Positions 1-5,936 of a stretch of 5,936 bases of DNA are shown here, one piece after another (the first letter of the stretch is position 1; every line of letters begins with the position of its first letter). Source of the DNA: Planctomycetota bacterium (GTDB lineage: Bacteria; Planctomycetota; Phycisphaerae; UBA1845). The notes beneath the pieces were generated by a model. The model did no database searches. It worked only from the letters and a program-made list of their open reading frames with translations, and was not told where the DNA came from. Position numbers and translations under genes: made by a program. Where the stretch lies: the NCBI GenBank assembly GCA_022561255.1, contig JADFRO010000203.1, forward strand, positions 1-5,936. The letters are read 5' to 3'.

Positions 1-167
1 CTTTTCAACGACAGCAGCAGCAGTTGAAGGTTGCACATAACCCCCTTCTTCCTCAGCAACAGGAGTCCAACTTTGAAAATCTTGGTGGTGGGCCAGAAAT
101 GTTTGTAGATCCACGGTTTGTTTGGTTGATAAAGGTACTTTGCCCTTATAGTTGTTTTTGTTTCCAT
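1..167 (-). CDS. Unknown protein, N-terminal part, reading frame uncertain; runs off left edge
   Basis: An ATG at 167 (reading leftward) has GGAG eight bases upstream and a good promoter before that, so a gene very likely starts here. The frame from this ATG stays open to the window edge (55 codons, beginning METKTTIRAKYL) but gives an unlikely product with leucine runs and many G/C third positions. The frame one step away (codons from 165) also stays open and looks more like coding sequence: it reads YKGKVPLSTKQTVDL and later WTPVAEEEGGYV, with many G first positions and mostly A/T third positions, as expected for an AT-rich gene. It has no usable start of its own. The simplest reading is a gene starting at 167 with a one-base indel, or a sequence error, in the A-rich first codons (about 145-165). 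I do not recognise the family and assign no function. The base composition differs from the GC-rich right part of the window. Confidence 0.4.
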   Translation of the reverse strand, partial: METKTTIRAKYLYQPNKPWIYKHFWPTTKIFKVGLLLLRKKGVMCNLQLLLLSLK

Positions 168-175
168 GATGATTA

Positions 176-179
176 CTCC
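176..179 (-). promoter_or_regulatory. Shine-Dalgarno site GGAG for the left-end gene
   Basis: On the - strand GGAG lies eight bases upstream of the ATG at 167, which is ideal spacing. It is the main reason for choosing that start although the neighbouring frame looks more like coding sequence. Confidence 0.6.
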
Positions 180-190
180 GTTTCGTTAAT

Positions 191-231
191 GTAAGACAAG
201 TATAGCTTGTGTAAGACAAATAGCAAGACAA
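191..231. repeat. Operator-like cluster: three direct repeats and an inverted repeat over the -10
   Basis: On the + strand GTAAGACAA occurs at 191-199 and 211-219 and GCAAGACAA at 223-231, in the same orientation, with start-to-start spacings of 20 and 12 bases. ACAAG (196-200) and CTTGT (206-210) form a perfect 5-base inverted repeat around TATAG, which contains part of the -10 element. Repeats placed across the -35/-10 region and in phase with roughly one and two helical turns are typical of a cooperative repressor site. Which regulator binds cannot be told; none is encoded nearby in the window. Confidence 0.55.
199..226 (-). promoter_or_regulatory. Sigma70-like promoter of the left-end gene
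   Basis: Reading the - strand, TTGCTA (226-221) and TATACT (204-199) are separated by 16 bases and match -35 and -10 consensus elements. Transcription would start near 191-193, leaving a leader of about 25 bases with the GGAG site before the ATG at 167. The -10 lies inside an inverted repeat and the surrounding DNA carries three short direct repeats, so the promoter is probably controlled by a repressor or another DNA-binding regulator. The match is by eye. Confidence 0.6.
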
Positions 232-265
232 ATAAGTGTTTATTTTAAAGTATTTTCAAGTTTTG

Positions 266-660
266 TTAGATCTCGGGTTGCTCCACGAAGCCATAGAAGA
301 ATCTCGGGCCACGGTGTAGGCCAGCAAGTGTCCCATTCGGCGGTAGGTGTATCTTGAGCTTGCGAACCGCCGCAACGCCCATAAGGAAGTAAATCCACTG
401 GCCGCCGGGTTCGCACTGGGCTGGCATATACTCGTCCTTGTAGTATACGCGCCAGTCCGGGATGGTGTCTTTCTTCTCAGTGACACACTCGATGCTGTCA
501 TAACCTTGGAAGTCACAGCCGAACAGATAGATGTCTTTGGCCCCGATTTCGATGGCCATGGAAAAACTGGCGTTGATGACCAGCGGCCCAGCCCCCGGAA
601 GAGAATGCTCATCGGACCGGCAAAACAAAGGATAGGGGGAAAGTGCGGGGCGAAAGAAAT
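266..660 (-). pseudogene. MptE-like/DUF115-type protein, C-terminal fragment, N-terminus missing
   Basis: The frame reads leftward to a TAA at 266-268 and is open back to a stop near 719-721, but protein-like sequence appears to begin only around 650-660 (FFRPALSPYPLFCR). The core GPLVINASFSMAIEIGAKDI followed by YLFGCDF resembles the nucleotide-binding segment of MptE-like/DUF115 proteins, a superfamily that includes the archaeal pterin diphosphokinase MptE and Maf flagellin glycosyltransferases; GT42 sialyltransferases carry a similar segment. The C-terminal half contains DWRVYYKDEY and WIYFLMGVAAVRKLKIHLPP. About 130 residues remain, far less than usual for the family, and the part upstream is replaced by the head of a gene on the opposite strand. 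The only formal start is a TTG at 628 inside the domain, with no evident ribosome site. It is probably a dead remnant. The original substrate cannot be inferred; the family call is moderate. Confidence 0.5.
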
Positions 661-1678
661 AAACAATGTCGTCGAAGAACTCGATCAGTCGATCGCGGAA
701 CTCAACAACGAACGCTATTTACTGTCTCGCACGCGCAAGCGGCTCGTCGATTCTCTTCAGGCCGAGCAAATCCAATTTCGCCCGGAAGCTGCGAGTAAGC
801 TGTTCGAGGAAGCTGGTGTTGTTTTTCCGGGGCAAGTCGTCAAGCAATTTGAAGATCTTGTGCGATTCAATAAGGAAATTTCCGAGGAAAGAATCGGCTT
901 CCTGAAAGAGGAACTCGTTGGTGTGAATGGCCGACTGGGTGAAGTAGCCAAACGACTTGAGACGCTAAACCGGCTGCGGCAAGTCGAATTGCAGTTTCTT
1001 GGTGACACCGAGTCCGTTTCAAAATACCGGGAATTGAACCAGCGTCTCGTCGTAATGAAAAACGATCTAGCGAGCATGGAGCGCCAGCGAGACGCTCTTC
1101 TTGGAATTCGGGAACGGGACAAAAAACTTCGTGCAGTCATCCGCGAACGCGAAGATCAAGTCGAAGCGCTGCAAGCGAATATTGATACGTGCGGTGCGAA
1201 CAAAGACAGTCGCTACGAACGAGTGCGTGCGGCATTGGTCGGACTGTGTGAAGGGTTTCTTCGCCACAAGGCCCTGATCACGACACGCCTCAACAAGAAA
1301 GGCAACATCGAGTTCGACGCAGAGTACCTTGACGCGTCTGATATTCCAACAAGCGAAGCTGAGGGCAAGAGCTACAAGCAGGCACTGTGCGCCGCCTACG
1401 ATCTAGCAGTGGCGCAAGTGTTATTGGACGAGGATTTCATCCGGTTCGTCTACCTCGATGGTCTGCTGGAGGGAATGGACAACCGAATCAAGTTCAACAT
1501 GATTGACGTTCTTCGCAAATTGGCCGATCAGGGAATCCAACAAATTCTCACGGTGATCGATTCTGACTTGCCGCTTGACGAAGATGGCGAGAAGTTTTTC
1601 TTCGATGACGATGAAATCATTCTGACGCTGCACGACGAGGGGGCGGAAGGACGTCTGTTCAGAATGGAGACGTGGTAG
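650..1678 (+). pseudogene. DUF2326-type SMC-like ABC ATPase, C-terminal two thirds, ATP-binding head half missing
   Basis: The + frame is open from 347 to the TAG at 1676-1678, but family-like sequence begins only near 655 (AKEINNVVEELDQSIAELNN). What follows is a long coiled coil rich in E, K, R and L (about 670-1190), containing the segment FEEAGVVFPGQVVKQFEDL, then a C-terminal domain with GKSYKQALCAAYDLA (about 1364-1408), FVYLDGLLEGMDNR (about 1445-1486, the Walker B-like region) and QQILTVIDSDLP (about 1538-1573). This order matches DUF2326 proteins, SMC/RecN-like ATPases of roughly 550-600 residues. In several defence-type operons (ABC-three-component systems) such ATPases sit with a small middle component and an effector; neither partner is visible here. 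The N-terminal Walker A half is absent, so ATP hydrolysis is not expected. An ATG at 605 with purines just upstream could still start a product of about 358 residues, but its first 15-18 residues would come from the antisense of the neighbouring fragment. The domain call is strong; its state as a remnant is an inference. Confidence 0.75.
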
Positions 1679-1695
1679 CCATCGGCATACTGTAA

Positions 1696-1865
1696 TCGCA
1701 CGCCCAATGGCAATGGTTCGTCGCGAAGTGCTCGAAACTCAGATCCGACTTTCGTTACACTCCCGAATCCGTGTTCAATACCTTCCCCTGGCCGCAATCG
1801 CCGACGGATACGCAGAAGCAGCGTGTCGAGGATGCAGCGCAGGGCGTGCTCGATGCGCGGGCGGG
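1696..1865 (+). pseudogene. Class I SAM-dependent DNA methyltransferase (MmeI/type IIG-like), C-terminal scrap
   Basis: The frame opens after a TAA at 1693-1695 and reads SHAQWQWFVAKCSKLRSDFR, then YTPESVFNTFPWPQSPTDTQ, then KQRVEDAAQGVLDARA. The pattern RYTPESVFNTFPWP followed by a helix with VEDAAQGVLDARA is typical of the far C-terminus of large (about 900 residue) class I DNA methyltransferases and type IIG restriction-modification enzymes, after the catalytic and target-recognition domains. No start codon, SAM-binding motif or NPPY catalytic motif is present, so this piece can have no methylase activity. It begins 17 bases after the stop of the DUF2326 fragment and ends where the primase fragment begins, so both ends are probably rearrangement points. 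The frame continues past 1865 but the sequence no longer looks like the family. Confidence 0.6.
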
Positions 1866-3379
1866 GGTGCGATACCGGAACGATCGAGGTTGCCCTCATC
1901 GCGGAGAACTTGAAGCGCTGCAAGCCGCCACTGGACGAACAGGAAGTGCGGCGGATCGCCCTCAGCGCCGGACAGTACGAGGCGGATGCTTCTCGATCGG
2001 GTGCTGAAATCGTGGTCGCCAATCAGGTCGAAGCGTGGGAACCGCCCGTCCCGTTGGGCCGCTTCGACCTGCCGGAGTTCCCGATCGAGGCCTTCCCACG
2101 GCAATTGTGCGCATTGTGCGAATTCTGCGCTAGCGTCGCCAATTCGTACCAGGTTCCCGTGGACCTGCCTGCACTGCTTGCCTTGGCCGTTTGCGGAGCC
2201 GCGTTGGCTAAACGAATTGAAATAAGGGATGAGGCTGATTGGTGGGAGCCGGTCAACTTGTTCATTGCCATCGCGCTGGAATCGGGCGAGCGGAAGAGCG
2301 CTACGTTTCGTGCCATGGTGGCCCCGCTGGCAGAGGCCGAGCGCGTAGAGACCGAACGCTCGCCCCGGAAATTGAAAAAAACCGCGCCGAGCGAGCGCTC
2401 CTGGCGGCGGGCATCAAGAACGCGCAATCCAAGGCGGCTGGAAAGAGCAAACCGGACGAATACGAGGCAGCGAAAGCCCGGATGCTGGAGTTAACCGAGC
2501 AATTGCGAAAGACGCCGGAACTCCATGCCCCGGTTTTCATCGCGGACGACGCAACTCCCGAAGCGCTTGCCAGTCTGCTCTTCCAGCAGGGCGGCCGGAT
2601 CGCGCTGCTCTCACCGGAAGGGGACACGTTCGATTTAATGGCTGGACGATACAGCGGGGACCGCAAGCCAAATCTCGGCGTGTACCTGAAGGGCCACGCC
2701 GGCGACGATCTTCGCATCGATCGGGTAAGCCGCCCGCCGGAGTTCGTTCGGGAACCGGCCCTGACTGTGGGGCTCGCCGTGCAGCCGGATGTCCTTCGTG
2801 GACTCGTCGATCAGCCCGGCTTCCGTGGGCGTGGCCTGCTTGCCCGGTTCATTTACTCGATTCCGACGTCTTTGGTGGGCTACAGGCAATTGCATCCCGA
2901 TCCCGTGCCCCTGAAAGTCACACGGGGCTACGGCGATCTGATTAGGAACGCCTTTCGTCTGCAGCCTGTCCTATCGCGCAAGGGTCCCGCTCCGCATGTG
3001 CTCAGATTGGACGCCGAAGCACGGGCGGAGCTCGATCGTTTTCGCAAGTCCGTAGAACTCCAGTTACGCGAGGATGGCGAACTGGCGATGCTCAAGGACT
3101 GGGGCTCGAAGCTGCCGGGCGCCGTCTGTCGAATCGCAGGCATTTTCCACGGCTTGATCCACGCTCGGTCAGGCGATCCTTCCCAGACGCCGATTAACGC
3201 CGAAACAATGCTGTGCGCGATTTCGATCGGCGAATACGCAATCCCTCACGCCCGTGCCGCATTCTTTGAAATGGGTGCCGATCCGGCCGTTGGGCTCGCG
3301 CGCAGGCTGACCGCATGGCTCGTGGAAGGTGAACTGCGCAACTTCAGCCGTCGGGACGCGTTCAACGCGCTTCGCGGCG

Positions 3380-4297
<918 letters not shown>

Positions 4298-4309
4298 TAA
4301 CAGCCACGC

Positions 4310-4338
4310 ATTGGATCATCTACGGTGATGACCGTCAA
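4310..4338 (-). promoter_or_regulatory. Possible promoter of tRNA-Lys
   Basis: On the - strand TTGACG (4338-4333) matches five of six bases of the -35 consensus, and TCCAAT (4315-4310) matches four of six bases of the -10, with a 17-base spacer. Transcription would start about six bases before the mature tRNA 5' end at 4297. The weak -10 keeps confidence moderate. Confidence 0.4.
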
Positions 4339-4376
4339 GGCAGTGGAATGGTGCGGACGGCGGACGCTACGAGTGT

Positions 4377-4408
4377 CGCGCCGCGCTTCGAGACGAACCG
4401 GCGGCGCG
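4377..4408 (-). terminator. Hairpin directly after the dsbD stop, possible terminator without T-run
   Basis: CGCGCCGC at 4377-4384 and GCGGCGCG at 4401-4408 form a perfect 8-base stem. Inside it TTCG (4387-4390) and CGAA (4394-4397) add a 4-base stem with loop AGA. It begins at the base after the TAG of the dsbD gene on the - strand. No run of T follows, so it is not a standard intrinsic terminator; it may end transcription weakly, protect the 3' end, or separate the gene from the tRNA. The remaining bases between the tRNA and dsbD (4298-4376) show only the candidate tRNA promoter. Confidence 0.4.
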
Positions 4409-5936
4409 CTACGGTGAAACGGCTGACGCGGACTTGACGTGGGACGGTCCGGCTCGGTCGAACGCGTCGAGCAACTCTGCCAGGGTGAACAACGTCGCAA
4501 GCTTGATCGGGTTGTTGGGTTTGCCGGCTGGATAGATGAGATTGAGAGGCGGACCCGGAACGTCGAACGCCTGCAAGCCCGCAAACACGTCCTCGTCCCC
4601 GTCGGAGAAGTCCGCTTGAAACGGAATGATCCGAAGCTCCTCCATCTTTGCGACCGTCTCATCGCGATTGATGGCCAGCTTCTTGTTGACCTTGCAGTTC
4701 GTGCAGTAGACCGACGTAAAATCAACGAAGACGGTCGATCCGCCCCGAACGGCATCCTCAACCGCTCGCTGAGACCACGTTTGCCATGCGATCTTCGCGC
4801 TCGGAACGGGTGTTCCGACCGAGCGCGCCGCACGTTGCGCGGCGACGTTCTCACCCAGCGGGTACATCACGCCAAAGATCAACACACCCGTCGAGAGGAC
4901 GAGCGCGCCAGCCCCAGCGCGGTACTTCCAACGAACAACGGTCGACATGGAGAGGTCGATCTTTCCCCAAATCCAGCAGGCCATCGCCACGAAGACCAAG
5001 AACGCCAGCGTCCATTCCAAACCCTCCGCACCAATATGGTATACGAGCGGATGCAGCAGCCAGATCACCATGCCCATGAGCAGAAAGCCCATGATCCGCT
5101 CGAAGGTGATCATCCAGTTGCCCGGTTTGGGCAGGAAGCTCAACCAGTTGGGATTCGCACCGAGCAGTACGTACGGACTGGCCATCCCCAGCCCGGCGAA
5201 TACAAACGCCAGAACCGCAATGTGCGGCTCCTGTTTCGTCGCCCAGCCGAACGCGCCCGCCAACAACGGACCCGTACACGCGAAACCCAGCACTGGAGCA
5301 AGAGCACCCTTGCCGAACGATGATACGACTCCCTCGCGCTGGATTTTCGCCTCCATCGAAGCGGCGGCTGTTGGAACCTGGAGGGTGTAAACCCCTAACA
5401 TGCTCAGTGAAAGTGCCATGACAACGGCACCCAGCGCAATGACGCCCGCGGGATACTGGAGCACGTTCTTTCCCTGGGCCGCGAGGAGTCCAAGCATCAC
5501 GAAAAAAAGGAGCACGCCCGCTCCGAATGCAAGACCCAGCACGAGCGTTCGCTTACGCGACTCGTGTGCCTGTTGAACGAAACCAAGCACTTTGATGGAA
5601 AGCAGCGGTAAGACGCACGGTGTTGCGTTGATGAACAGCCCGTAAAGAAAACAACCCGCAAGCAACCCCAACAACCCCGACTTACGTAAGAATCCCTCCA
5701 AGCCGACCTCATCGTTACCAGTGGTGTTGACCGGATCGGTCGTCGCAGCGGACGCGGACGGTAGGATTTCGGGCGTCGACGAATCGCCTCGTGCGATCGG
5801 CGCAGCCGTCGTGACCGATGTAGCGCCGGACATGGCATCCGCACGCGCGGCGCCCATCGCGTCAACCGAAAAGGAAACAGCCGCAGGCGGCAAGCAGTTG
5901 CCTTTGTCCGTGCATGCTTGATACCGGAACAACCCA
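4409..5936 (-). CDS. dsbD: DsbD-family transmembrane thiol:disulfide interchange protein, N-terminus beyond right edge
   Basis: This inner-membrane protein passes electrons from cytoplasmic thioredoxin to periplasmic proteins through three pairs of cysteines. All three pairs are visible over about 508 residues, counted from 5932. The end of the periplasmic alpha domain has FRYQACTDKGNCLPP (C7, C13), with the six-residue spacing of E. coli C103/C109. A low-complexity Ala/Ser/Thr linker (about 24-75) follows. The membrane domain has about eight hydrophobic segments (roughly 85-360) with INATPCVLPL (C106) and GFACTGPLL (C219), matching the E. coli transmembrane pair. The C-terminal thioredoxin-like gamma domain has VFVDFTSVYCTNCKVNKK (C410, C413). 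Tyr precedes the CxxC where Trp is usual. The gene ends at a TAG (4411-4409) followed by a GC-rich hairpin. The start and signal peptide are off-window, so no promoter is visible. The gene looks intact and is the clearest chromosomal gene here, used as the host flank of the island. A function in cytochrome c maturation or disulfide repair is a family-level inference. Confidence 0.88.
   Translation of the reverse strand, partial: GLFRYQACTDKGNCLPPAAVSFSVDAMGAARADAMSGATSVTTAAPIARGDSSTPEILPSASAATTDPVNTTGNDEVGLEGFLRKSGLLGLLAGCFLYGLFINATPCVLPLLSIKVLGFVQQAHESRKRTLVLGLAFGAGVLLFFVMLGLLAAQGKNVLQYPAGVIALGAVVMALSLSMLGVYTLQVPTAAASMEAKIQREGVVSSFGKGALAPVLGFACTGPLLAGAFGWATKQEPHIAVLAFVFAGLGMASPYVLLGANPNWLSFLPKPGNWMITFERIMGFLLMGMVIWLLHPLVYHIGAEGLEWTLAFLVFVAMACWIWGKIDLSMSTVVRWKYRAGAGALVLSTGVLIFGVMYPLGENVAAQRAARSVGTPVPSAKIAWQTWSQRAVEDAVRGGSTVFVDFTSVYCTNCKVNKKLAINRDETVAKMEELRIIPFQADFSDGDEDVFAGLQAFDVPGPPLNLIYPAGKPNNPIKLATLFTLAELLDAFDRAGPSHVKSASAVSP

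Noticed and set aside
232..265. Terminator between the MptE-like fragment and the left-end promoter
   Set aside because: AT-rich, but no stem longer than a few bases and no clear stem plus T-run on the - strand.
347..650. First 100 codons of the + frame that leads into DUF2326
   Set aside because: This stretch is antisense to the MptE-like fragment and shows no resemblance to an ABC ATPase head; there is no Walker A motif. It is treated as an accidental extension.
256..666. Second - strand frame over the MptE-like fragment
   Set aside because: Rich in Ser, Arg and Pro with no motif, while the neighbouring frame (stop at 266-268) carries the YLFGCDF motif and sensible protein sequence.
2371..2384. 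A7 run as a programmed -1 ribosomal frameshift site
   Set aside because: The codons read TTG AAA AAA ACC, so the P-site tRNA would have to re-pair with GAA; no downstream pseudoknot was seen, and the family-like frame changes before the run.
4439..5323. 294-codon + strand open frame opposite dsbD
   Set aside because: Arg/Gln/His-rich composition and complete overlap with the well-conserved DsbD frame show that it is not a gene.

Overview
The window looks like the edge of a decayed mobile island set against an ordinary chromosomal locus. The right third (about 4225-5936) is intact: a tRNA-Lys(CTT) gene and, on the same (-) strand, most of a DsbD-type transmembrane thiol reductant transporter that runs off the right edge. 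The tyrosine recombinase at 3380-4291 matches a style I associate with Planctomycetota (a QxxR box in place of HxxR, an RQSxETEW-like motif, a WLGHS...KHY ending). Together with the GC-rich right part, this makes a planctomycete or a relative the best guess for the host. That rests on remembered family motifs, not on a search.

Layout from left to right. 1-265 is AT-rich. It holds the start of an unknown (-) strand gene with a clear Shine-Dalgarno site, a sigma70-like promoter and a cluster of operator-like repeats. 266 to about 660 (-) is the C-terminal part of an MptE-like/DUF115-type protein with its N-terminus missing. About 650-1678 (+) is the C-terminal two thirds of a DUF2326-type SMC-like ATPase, also without its N-terminus, so the two truncated genes meet head to head. 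1696 to about 1865 (+) is a 55-60 codon scrap of the C-terminus of a class I SAM-dependent DNA methyltransferase. About 1850-3420 (+) is a primase C-terminal (PriCT) plus DUF3987 replication protein, broken by a one-base frameshift near 2357 and cut at its C-terminus. About 3380-4291 (+) is an integrase lacking its N-terminal part, whose last codons are read antisense through the tRNA-Lys gene.

Taken together, pieces of an island (integrase, replication initiation module, DNA-modification and ABC-ATPase genes of defence-island type) have been cut and joined at least four times. The junctions are near 650, between 1679 and 1696, near 1850-1865, and near 3380. The integrase next to the 3' end of the tRNA gives the likely insertion site and the right boundary of the island. 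None of the broken genes is likely to make its original full-length product, though the DUF2326 C-terminal region and the integrase catalytic domain remain openly readable.

Main caveat: so many out-of-frame joints could also come from a chimeric metagenome assembly or from sequence errors, and nothing in the sequence alone excludes this. I do not see a complete new system. The points most worth a second look are the repeated truncation junctions, two of which share the 10-mer GGCGAAAGAA, the integrase/tRNA overlap, and the operator-like promoter at the left end.
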